The notes under the pieces: model-generated | The model's input: the letters and a program-made list of their open reading frames with translations, nothing else | What the model was told of the DNA's origin: nothing | The model's database searches: none | Program-made: the position numbers and the translations under genes | Shown here: in pieces, positions 32,090 through 37,858 of the stretch | Layout of the letters: every line of letters starts with the position of its first letter | How positions within the stretch are numbered: the first letter of the stretch is position 1 | DNA from: Lachnospiraceae bacterium | Lineage (GTDB): Bacteria; Bacillota; Clostridia; Lachnospirales; Lachnospiraceae | DNA length: 37,858 bases | NCBI GenBank assembly: GCA_910575255.1 | Contig: CAJTEM010000041.1 | Span: 1-37,858 of the forward strand | Direction: 5' to 3'

Positions 32090-33010
32090 TTATATTTCAG
32101 GTACGGTATTGTCCGGAGTGTTTCTGACAGTATTGAAAAAGCCGGTCAGATAAACCTGTCTGGCAAGATGCGAGTCAGAACCGGAACGGAATTTTTCAAA
32201 AGCCTGTCCGGCAGCAACCGGATCCGTAAAAAGCCCGAATACCGTAGGGCCGCTTCCGCTCATCAGAGAGCCGATCGCGCCGTACTCCAGCATTTTATCC
32301 TTGATGGTCTGAATGACGGGATGTTCCCGTATGGTAACGGTCTCCAGAACATTGCCCAGCTTACCGGCAATCTGGTAAATATCCTGATTGCGGATGCCGT
32401 CTAAGATTCCGTCAATGTCCGGATGCTGCTCCGGTTTGAGTTCATTGGCATGTAAGTTGTTATAGACGGAACGGGTAGAGATATTGATGCCAGGCTTGGC
32501 GATTAACACCTGACAGGGGGGAACCGGCGGAAGCGGTGTCAGAATCTCACCAATGCCTTCTGATAATGCCGTGCCGCGCAGAATACAATAAGGGACGTCC
32601 GCGCCGATCTGTACTCCGCGATCCATCAGCTCGCGGGTGGTGAGATCGAGATGAAACATCTTGTTGATGCCAAACAGTACGGCAGCAGCATCGCTGCTTC
32701 CCCCTGCCATACCGGCGGATACCGGGATATATTTTCTGAGCTGAATGGAAACACCTTCGGAAACAGAAAACTCATCCATCAGCAGCCTGGCAGCTTTATG
32801 CACCAGATTGTTTTCATTGGTGGGGAGGTAGAAGAGATTCGTCTCAATCCGGATGCCGGGTTGTTCCTCGCGGCTCAGCTCTATGCGGTCAAAGATACCA
32901 ACAGTCTGCATAATCATACGGACTTCATGATAGCCATCCTCACGTCTGCGAAGAACATCCAGGCCCAGATTAATCTTCCCATAGGCTTTCAGGCTGAGGT
33001 GTTTGATCAT
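32090..33010 (-). CDS. ispE: 4-(cytidine 5'-diphospho)-2-C-methyl-D-erythritol kinase
   Basis: IspE phosphorylates CDP-methylerythritol in the MEP pathway to isoprenoids. This 306-residue GHMP kinase starts MIKHLSLKAYGKINLGLDVL with the catalytic Lys12. The glycine-rich ATP loop is IPVSAGMAGGSSDAAAVLFG and the catalytic Asp138 lies in GADVPYCILRG. GSLMSGSGPTVFGLF is the third GHMP motif. The frame is open 96 bases further upstream, but AAAGGAG and the family start favour 33010. Together with uppP it contributes to the polyprenyl carrier lipid supply, though the two are far apart. gntR follows it closely. Confidence 0.95.
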   Translation of the reverse strand: MIKHLSLKAYGKINLGLDVLRRREDGYHEVRMIMQTVGIFDRIELSREEQPGIRIETNLFYLPTNENNLVHKAARLLMDEFSVSEGVSIQLRKYIPVSAGMAGGSSDAAAVLFGINKMFHLDLTTRELMDRGVQIGADVPYCILRGTALSEGIGEILTPLPPVPPCQVLIAKPGINISTRSVYNNLHANELKPEQHPDIDGILDGIRNQDIYQIAGKLGNVLETVTIREHPVIQTIKDKMLEYGAIGSLMSGSGPTVFGLFTDPVAAGQAFEKFRSGSDSHLARQVYLTGFFNTVRNTPDNTVPEI

Positions 33011-33056
33011 AGCAGGAGTCACTCCTTTCCTGAAAATACTTTGCATGTTTATTGTA

Positions 33057-33084
33057 TATTGTATAATAAAAACAGTATACAATA
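33057..33084. promoter_or_regulatory. Inverted repeat upstream of ispE-gntR, possible operator
   Basis: TATTGTATA (33057-33065) and TATACAATA (33076-33084) form a perfect 9-base inverted repeat with a 10-base spacer, in an AT-rich tract 47 bases upstream of ispE. It may bind the GntR protein encoded in the same operon, or include the promoter; I cannot separate these. Confidence 0.4.
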
Positions 33085-33197
33085 TATTATATACATGAAG
33101 ACTCAAATAGGCAAGTGCTTTTCTTCATTTTGTGGATATTCGTATTAATTTGTTGAATTTTGATAAAAATCATAAAAAAGTCAGGGAAAAAATGTAT

Positions 33198-33225
33198 TTG
33201 ACTTTTGAAAAAAGGGCGCTATAAT
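33198..33225 (+). promoter_or_regulatory. Promoter of glnK-amtB
   Basis: TTGACT (33198-33203) and TATAAT (33220-33225) are 16 bases apart, with transcription expected to start near 33232, a few bases before a strong hairpin. Confidence 0.7.
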
Positions 33226-33235
33226 GAAGCGTATA

Positions 33236-33280
33236 AAAGAACGAGGGCGTTTTCAAAAGGGAAGCGCCCTCGTTCTTTTT
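33236..33280 (+). terminator. Leader terminator (probable attenuator) upstream of glnK
   Basis: A 14-base perfect stem (33236-33249 with 33265-33278) encloses a 15-base loop and ends in CTTTTT. It begins within about 5-10 bases of the expected transcript start, so basal transcripts should end here. The gene glnK starts 38 bases further on. Regulated read-through would couple ammonium genes to nitrogen state. Confidence 0.75.
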
Positions 33281-33318
33281 GTGCATAGGAACTCTATTAT
33301 AAAAGGAGGAACCGTTAT

Positions 33319-33657
33319 ATGAGAAAGCTGGAGATCATTATTAAGCCGGAAAAGCTGGAGGATCTGAAGGGGATACTGGAGGACTGCAAGGCGAGTGGTA
33401 TCATGATCAGTAACATTATGGGCTACGGCAATCAGAAGGGCTATAAGCAAAGGTATCGGGGAACCGAGTATACCGTGAACCTGCTGCCGAAGGTCAAGGT
33501 GGAGACCGTGGTTTCCGGGGAACAGGAGGAGGCTATTGTGGATCGTGTGGTTCATGAGATTAATACCGGGAATTATGGGGACGGTAAGATCTTTATCTAC
33601 GACGTACAGGATGCGGTGAGAATCCGCACCGGCGAACGTGGGGAGGATGCTTTGTAG
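33319..33657 (+). CDS. glnK: Nitrogen regulatory protein P-II (GlnK)
   Basis: A 112-residue trimeric signal protein that binds ATP, ADP and 2-oxoglutarate and gates the ammonium channel encoded next. It opens MRKLEIIIKPEKLEDLKGIL. The T-loop region holds Tyr51 in QRYRGTEYTVNLLPKVKVET, the residue that is uridylylated in other bacteria. The C-terminal GDGKIFIYDVQDAVRIRTGE is the other P-II signature. AGGAGG eight bases before the ATG sets the start. It is followed by amtB after about 210 bases. In Clostridia GlnK-type proteins usually pair with AmtB and plug it when nitrogen is plentiful. Confidence 0.96.
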   Translation: MRKLEIIIKPEKLEDLKGILEDCKASGIMISNIMGYGNQKGYKQRYRGTEYTVNLLPKVKVETVVSGEQEEAIVDRVVHEINTGNYGDGKIFIYDVQDAVRIRTGERGEDAL

Positions 33658-33869
33658 AAGGGGAAGTGCCCGGCAAAATCATATAAGGGTCTGGATTATC
33701 GAAGGAGATGATTGTCTGTGCGGCAATTGTCTCTTTTTTGGTTATTATTAGCCTTCTGACAGAAACGAGGAGTCTGGAAGAACAGGGACAGAAGACAGGC
33801 CCACCAAAACAGGTTTGCCGGAAAATGAAAAAAAGATGTGCAGGAGACTGGCACGGAATGGAGGAAATT

Positions 33870-35105
33870 ATGGAAGAAATTTTAAGAGAAGTATTTCAAA
33901 TCTGGTATTTAATCGGCGCGGCGCTGGTGTTTTTTATGCAGGCCGGCTTTGCCATGGTGGAGACCGGATTTACGCGGGCGAAAAATGCCGGAAATATTAT
34001 TATGAAAAATCTGATGGATTTCTGTATCGGTACAATCGTATTCATGTTCCTGGGTTTTGGGCTTCTTCTTGGAGAAGATACCCTCGGCGGATTCGTGGGG
34101 CTGCCGACCCTGGGAATTATTACGGATTATGCAAATTTTGACTGGTCTAATTTTGTGTTCAACCTGGTATTTTGTGCCACGGCCGCCACGATTGTGTCCG
34201 GAGCTATGGCAGAGCGTACAAAATTCCTTTCCTATTGTGTGTATTCGGCAGTGATATCGGCTGTAGTCTATCCGATCGAGGCACACTGGATCTGGGGCGG
34301 CGGATGGCTGTCTGCGTTAGGCTTCCATGATTTTGCCGGTTCCTGTGCGATTCATATGGTAGGTGGTTTTTCAGCTTTGATCGGCGCCTGGATAGAGGGA
34401 CCACGCCTTGGAAAATACAATAAAGACAAGACGCCAAACGCAATTCCCGGTCATAATGTGGTGATCGGCTCTCTGGGATGCTTTATTTTATGGTTCGGAT
34501 GGTACGGCTTCAACGGAGCGGCAGCAACAAGCGGTCCTCAGTTGGCATCCATTTTTGCCACAACGACGATTGCTCCGGCAGTGGCAACCGTTGTCTGCAT
34601 GGTATTTACCTGGATAAAATACGGAAAGCCGGATGTGTCCATGTGCCTGAATGCTTCCCTTGCCGGATTAGTGGGAATCACTGCTGGCTGTGATGTAATG
34701 GATGCTATGGGCGCTTTCCTTGTAGGTGCCGTGGCTGGAATACTGGTAGTATTCGGCGTCTGGTTCTGTGATTACGTGATTCATGTGGATGATCCGGTAG
34801 GGGCTGTGGCAGTCCATTTTTGCAACGGAATCTGGGGAACGATAGCGGTTGGACTTTTTGCCACAACCTCAGCGCCGGCCAGTGAATATACGGGATTGTT
34901 CTATGGAGGCGGAACAGCTTTGCTGTTGAAACAGCTTCTGGGAGTGGGAAGTGTGCTGGCATGGACCGGAGTGACGATGTTTCTGGTATTTAAAGGAATT
35001 GATAAGACCCTGGGGCTGAGAGTGACGGATCAGGAGCAGCTGGAAGGATTGGATATTCATGAGCATGGGATGAACGCCTATGCAGGCTTCCGGATTGACC
35101 GATAA
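33870..35105 (+). CDS. amtB: Ammonium transporter (AmtB)
   Basis: A 411-residue, 11-helix membrane channel for ammonium. Family motifs are FFMQAGFAMVETGFTRAKNA, the periplasmic-gate region VYPIEAHWIWGGGWLSALGF, AGSCAIHMVGGFSALIGAWI with the first pore His, and AVAVHFCNGIWGTIAVGLFA with the second. The ATG at 33870 is chosen because GGAGG lies five bases upstream. The open frame extends back to 33708, but that part looks non-coding and has no family support. The pair glnK-amtB is classic: P-II binds the cytoplasmic face of the trimer. The gene ends just before a long inverted repeat shared with the convergent HAD gene. Confidence 0.96.
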   Translation: MEEILREVFQIWYLIGAALVFFMQAGFAMVETGFTRAKNAGNIIMKNLMDFCIGTIVFMFLGFGLLLGEDTLGGFVGLPTLGIITDYANFDWSNFVFNLVFCATAATIVSGAMAERTKFLSYCVYSAVISAVVYPIEAHWIWGGGWLSALGFHDFAGSCAIHMVGGFSALIGAWIEGPRLGKYNKDKTPNAIPGHNVVIGSLGCFILWFGWYGFNGAAATSGPQLASIFATTTIAPAVATVVCMVFTWIKYGKPDVSMCLNASLAGLVGITAGCDVMDAMGAFLVGAVAGILVVFGVWFCDYVIHVDDPVGAVAVHFCNGIWGTIAVGLFATTSAPASEYTGLFYGGGTALLLKQLLGVGSVLAWTGVTMFLVFKGIDKTLGLRVTDQEQLEGLDIHEHGMNAYAGFRIDR

Positions 35106-35190
35106 ACCATGCAAGGATCACCGCGAGAACATATGCCTCGTGGCTCTGCAGGCAACGCAGGCTCGATGTCCCGTTACTTGCAGCGGAGGT

Positions 35191-35242
35191 GTTACCCACA
35201 GTGGACAAGGGGACGTGTGTCTCTTTGTCCACTGTGGGTAAC
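35191..35242. terminator. Long inverted repeat between amtB and the HAD gene
   Basis: An 18-base perfect stem (35191-35208 with 35225-35242) extends by about six more pairs, including G-T pairs, to a 4-base GTGT loop. It starts GTTACCCACAGTGGACAA. It touches the stop codon of the minus-strand HAD gene and lies 86 bases after amtB, so it can end both transcripts, although no T-tract is present. The bases 35106-35190 show nothing else. Confidence 0.75.
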
Positions 35243-35899
35243 CTAACGGCTCATAAGAGTCTGAATAATCGACGGAATTTCTGTGAGGCTTTCCATACGG
35301 AAATCGGCCAGGCTTTGGTCAAACGAAAACCGGCGGTCGATCAGGGCAGCAATTTTCATGCCTGCCCGGTAGGCTGCTGTAATGCCAAAGGTGGAATCTT
35401 CGATGACCAGGCATTGAGATTCCAAAAGTCTCAGCTGCGCGGCAGTATAATGGTAAATCTCCGGCTCCGGTTTGCTCTTCTTAAACTGAGAACCGCTGAC
35501 AACTACAGAAAAGTATGGGCGGATCTGGTTCTCGTTTAATACCCGCTCAATAATCTCCATCTGGGTGGAGGAGGCAAGCGCCAGCTTCAGATCCAGGGCA
35601 CGGATATGCTCGAGAATATCAGGGATCTCCGGCCGAAAGATCTTACGGTAATCCATCTCAGAATAGATATCCCGGTCGGCCCGGAATTCATCTCGCAGCT
35701 CCTGCCAGGTCTGTCCGTTGTTGACGGCACGTGCCATACAGCTCCAGGCATCCTCCCGGGAGGAGCCGACCATGCCGAATAAATCCGGCAGGGTGATGGC
35801 AGGATTTTTCTTCCTGGCAAAGGCGAAATCCTGCTTTAGATATTCGATTTCACTGTCAATGATGACGCCGTCCATATCAAAGATTACTGCTTGAATCAT
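35243..35899 (-). CDS. HAD-superfamily phosphatase, beta-phosphoglucomutase-like subfamily
   Basis: A 218-residue haloacid dehalogenase-type hydrolase. Motif I is VIFDMDGVIIDSE with nucleophile Asp8 and acid/base Asp10. Motif II is LALASSTQ, motif III Lys lies in QFKKSKPEPEIYHYTAAQLR, and motif IV is CLVIEDSTFGITAA. The all-helical cap sits between motifs I and II (residues about 16-85), which places it in subfamily I with beta-phosphoglucomutase and many small sugar phosphatases. Substrate cannot be predicted. It is transcribed toward amtB and ends in the shared inverted repeat. Confidence 0.92.
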   Translation of the reverse strand: MIQAVIFDMDGVIIDSEIEYLKQDFAFARKKNPAITLPDLFGMVGSSREDAWSCMARAVNNGQTWQELRDEFRADRDIYSEMDYRKIFRPEIPDILEHIRALDLKLALASSTQMEIIERVLNENQIRPYFSVVVSGSQFKKSKPEPEIYHYTAAQLRLLESQCLVIEDSTFGITAAYRAGMKIAALIDRRFSFDQSLADFRMESLTEIPSIIQTLMSR

Positions 35900-35973
35900 A
35901 CTGAAAGCATCCTTCCGTTATTCCTCTTCTTTAAAATAAGAGTATTGTATCACATCCAGATCGCAAAGTCTAT

Positions 35974-36345
35974 TCAATTATCCTGCGCCCGTTCAAAAAC
36001 AGCGTCCTCTGCAATCGCTTCATGGGTATTATAGAAAATCGCCTGTTGTTCCTTTGTGGTTGGAATCCTCTTTTTCAGTTTGTGAGATTTGGCAGTCAGT
36101 ACCTTATTTTCCTTGAGTATTTTTGCTATCTGCATGGAACCTTTCCCACCGATACATAAATCAAAAATCCGCTTCACCACAGCAGCGGCTTCTTCGTCCA
36201 CAATCCATTGCTTTTTGTCAGTTGGGCTTACCATGTAGCCGTAAGGGGGCTTTGTCAGATGTTCGCCTGCCTGTCCTTGCGCCCGTTTGATTGCCCGTAC
36301 TTTTTTACTGGTATCTTTGGCGTAAAAATCATTAGAAAGTCCCTC
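35974..36345 (-). pseudogene. Serine recombinase remnant (mobile element)
   Basis: The frame reads LSNDFYAKDTSKKVRAIKRA, then GEHLTKPPYGYMVSPTDKKQ and VKRIFDLCIGGKGSMQIAKI, then LKENKVLTAKSHKLKK. This is the recombinase domain (PF07508 type) of a large serine recombinase. The N-terminal resolvase domain is missing: upstream of 36345 the frame lies antisense to the ribosome binding site and start of the next gene. After KSHKLKKRIPTTKEQQAIFY the text jumps to NTHEAIAEDAVFERAQDN, so an internal block is also deleted. Such recombinases move conjugative elements of the Tn4451/Tn5397 kind. It is not functional. Confidence 0.85.
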
Positions 36346-36392
36346 GTTGGGTAGGGAAGAAAATACCTTACAAAAATAAGGAGGACTTGAAA

Positions 36393-36728
36393 ATGAGAAA
36401 GAAAATTGACCGTAAAGAGGCAATGGGAGAAGCTATTGAGCGTATGCAGATGCTCGGCCTTGCACCGGAAGCAATCAGCGACTTCCAGAAAACCGGGAAA
36501 GTGGGCTCCTACATGGAAAACGGCCAGTGCTTCCCGCTGGATGCCGCTGAACAGGAACGGATTCAGGAACTTGAGGAGGAATGGGGCTTTCTGGTCTATG
36601 CGGCTATTCGGAACAAGACCGCATATGGCAGGATGATGTGCTATATCATCGTCAGCGCCTACAAGCAGGTTGAGGCGATGACAGGCATCAGCAAGAGCAC
36701 GCTGGTACGGGCAAAGAAAACACAATGA
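36393..36728 (+). CDS. Small conjugative-element protein, function unknown
   Basis: A 111-residue protein starting MRKKIDRKEAMGEAIERMQM, then LGLAPEAISDFQKTGKVGSY. It resembles small accessory proteins that I recall from clostridial integrative elements, where a RKEAMxEAxERMxxLGL start is followed by an acidic middle. AAGGAGG eight bases before the ATG gives strong support. Its stop overlaps the next start (ATGA). The end, MTGISKSTLVRAKKTQ, is short and could be altered. No function can be assigned. Confidence 0.7.
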   Translation: MRKKIDRKEAMGEAIERMQMLGLAPEAISDFQKTGKVGSYMENGQCFPLDAAEQERIQELEEEWGFLVYAAIRNKTAYGRMMCYIIVSAYKQVEAMTGISKSTLVRAKKTQ

Positions 36729-37093
36729 ACCTATGGGGACCGGCTGTGAAATGCCGGTCCCTTTTTTGCGCAGAAAACCTGCGCCGGGCAGCGGCCTACC
36801 GGGAGCTTTACCGGATTGAGGAAAAATTCAAAGACAGTGACGCCTGCTACCGCTACTATTCCACCCAGCGCCCGGTTGACATCGGCACGTTCCCGAAGCC
36901 GCAGGGCAACCCGCCGCTGGCAATCGTGAACTACGGCGACGACCTGCGGAGGCCCGTTGCAGGCGGGACACTGCTTGCCTGGGAAGAGCTGCTGTACCGA
37001 CATCCGCTGACCGCTGCGGAGATGGAGGGCTATGAGCTGAAGCCGTGCGCGGACAATCCCGGCACATGGTCAGGGCAGGGTTCAGACGTCTGA
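36725..37093 (+). CDS. LPD28-like domain protein of conjugative elements, possibly partial
   Basis: A 122-residue protein whose core reads ACYRYYSTQRPVDIGTFPKP, then QGNPPLAIVNYGDDLRRPVA and LLYRHPLTAAEMEGYELKPC. This is the small LPD28-type domain found in proteins of large conjugative elements and phages, where it often lies at one end of a very large polypeptide. It overlaps the preceding gene by four bases (ATGA), so the two are translationally coupled. The N-terminal MNLWGPAVKCRSLFCAEN part is not typical, so the present start may be a chance product of rearrangement. GC content is higher than in the AT-rich ends of the window. Confidence 0.65.
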   Translation: MNLWGPAVKCRSLFCAENLRRAAAYRELYRIEEKFKDSDACYRYYSTQRPVDIGTFPKPQGNPPLAIVNYGDDLRRPVAGGTLLAWEELLYRHPLTAAEMEGYELKPCADNPGTWSGQGSDV

Positions 37094-37178
37094 ACGCGGG
37101 AGCAGTGCGGAAGGGTAACAAAGCCCACATAATACAAGACCACAGGGGTTGGTGGCGTTGGGGTGGTGCCCCCATAGC

Positions 37179-37284
37179 CATAGACAGAAAAGACAAAAAA
37201 GATAAAATAATAGATACAGGAGGTGCGGCATACGAAAAGCCATGCCGTTTCCTGTATACAGAATTTTTGTCTTTTTTGTCTATG
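37179..37284. repeat. Long hairpin in conjugative-element remnant
   Basis: The outer arms CATAGACA-GAAAAGACAAAAA (37179 onwards) and its inverse TTTTTGTCTTTTTTGTCTATG (ending 37284) pair almost fully. Inner arms ATACAGGA/TCCTGTAT and CGGCAT/ATGCCG add a further stem. A second TTTTGTCTTTTTTGTCTGTG follows at 37327. The 275 bases from 37094 to 37368 hold no convincing gene. This type of sequence is familiar from clostridial integrative elements. Confidence 0.7.
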
Positions 37285-37368
37285 GTTTCAGGACAGACCC
37301 AAACACACGGATACCATATATAAAAATTTTGTCTTTTTTGTCTGTGTTCCACCCTCCAACACCCCCCT

Positions 37369-37665
37369 GTGGATTTTATGTGGGCTTTATTCCCCCCGGC
37401 ACCTATTGAGAAATATCTTGAAAATCTGTTTATTACACCGGATCAATTTGTGATACTTACAGCACCTGAAGCACAGTATAAAGTTCGCTATGTCCAAGCA
37501 TGTACTCATGATGAAGGCATTGAAGTTGAATTGGGGATTGAGGAGGAAGGAACATGTTTATATTACAAAATGTGTTCCCAGGAGGAATGTCGCCGCATTT
37601 TTCTTGATTTTTTTGATAATATATTTATTCCTGGAATGGATGAATATAAGCTGGTAGAGTTTTAA
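37369..37665 (+). pseudogene. AT-rich hypothetical protein, probably a 5'-truncated fragment
   Basis: A 98-codon frame begins at an ATG without a ribosome binding site. From about codon 12 (PIEKYLENLFITPDQFVILT) it reads like a real protein, continuing EAQYKVRYVQACTHDEGIEV, then CRRIFLDFFDNIFIPGMDEY. The base composition changes from GC-rich to AT-rich at about 37400, so the first codons probably come from the conjugative element and the rest from another gene fused by deletion. Its look is similar to small immunity or effector-partner proteins, but I do not recognise the family. Confidence 0.45.
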
Positions 37666-37772
37666 GGCGTTAAAAAAACAGGATTATGAGAGAAAGTGTT
37701 ATGAAAATATAAAGATACTATTATTGATAATATTATATACTCAAACTTCGCACTTGCATAAGTGCCTATGCA

Positions 37773-37858
37773 CCTTGAAAATTCAATAAAAACAGGCAAT
37801 AAAATAGCATGAAACACTCTGGTTTTGGTATAATTGAATTGCTCAGAAACAACATACC
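37773..37858 (+). mobile_element. Start of a second IS4-like insertion sequence, cut by window edge
   Basis: CCTTGAAAATTCAATA (37773-37788) and GGTATAATTGAATTGC (37827-37842) match the inverse of 690-710 and 639-655, the leader region of the transposase at the left end. The order and spacing are similar but the bases between differ, so it is a related, not identical, IS. Its transposase would start just beyond the window, pointing right. The 107 bases before it (37666-37772) show nothing recognisable. Confidence 0.65.

Noticed and set aside
32063-32404. Plus-strand 113-codon frame opposite ispE
   Set aside because: It is antisense to the C-terminal part of ispE, with no motif.
33708-33869. 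N-terminal extension of the ammonium transporter
   Set aside because: The frame is open, but residues such as ETRSLEEQGQKTGPPKQVC do not resemble an Amt signal region, and the best ribosome binding site is at 33860-33864.
36828-37352. 174-codon minus-strand frame across the LPD28-like gene and the long hairpin
   Set aside because: It runs through a structured non-coding stretch and is of low complexity (Pro, Ser and Arg rich), with no family features.

Overview
The window looks like a chromosomal stretch of a gut-type Lachnospiraceae (Clostridia) bacterium. The reasons are: strong AGGAGG ribosome binding sites; TTGACA-17-TATAAT promoters; a T-box upstream of an archaeal-type prolyl-tRNA synthetase; a SCIFF peptide with its radical-SAM maturase; a SecD-SecF fusion; and homologues typical of that family throughout. 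I cannot name the species. Both ends carry the start region of a related IS4-like insertion sequence, pointing outwards. The window may therefore be one contig broken at repeats.

Layout. 1-2383: a truncated IS4-like transposase, an AT-rich gene remnant and a frameshifted IS1634-type transposase. 2575-5730: the operon hisH-hisF-ung-uppP, ending in a terminator shared with the convergent aroF. 5732-8317 (minus strand): a RelA/SpoT-type alarmone synthetase with a HEPN-like tail, then aroF. 8522-13869: a YgjP-like metallopeptidase, an orphan HicB-like protein, an alpha/beta hydrolase, T-box-controlled proS and cca. 13940-19511: SCIFF peptide, SCIFF maturase, secDF, tgt and yajC. 19546-21317: a YesL-like membrane protein and a 5'-truncated P-loop ATPase. 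21323-28547: a sugar or glycerophosphodiester-type ABC uptake locus (solute-binding lipoprotein, two permeases, metallo-beta-lactamase hydrolase, NUDIX), with a divergent regulator that fuses a LacI repressor to a solute-binding-protein domain. 28824-31345: a PD-(D/E)XK AAA protein, a truncated cupin and palindromic repeats. 31390-35899: gntR and ispE on the minus strand, then the glnK-amtB pair behind a promoter-hairpin leader, then a HAD phosphatase. 35974-37665: decayed conjugative-element pieces.

Most of the core genes are ordinary housekeeping genes (histidine, aromatic and isoprenoid synthesis, DNA repair, cell-wall lipid recycling, tRNA maturation, protein export, nitrogen uptake). The least ordinary features are: (a) the LacI plus solute-binding-protein fusion, with two candidate operators in its divergent promoter region; (b) the alarmone synthetase with a C-terminal RxxxxH helical tail; (c) a dispersed, mosaic, palindromic repeat family, at least six members in 37 kb, one of which encodes the C-terminus of the metallopeptidase; (d) a second GC-rich repeat, one copy of which is bracketed by 10-bp direct repeats like an insertion; (e) a promoter followed at once by a strong terminator-like hairpin upstream of glnK-amtB; and (f) a 52-bp tandem duplication, ribosome binding site included, before secDF.

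All functional calls come from reading motifs and remembered family features. No database search was possible.
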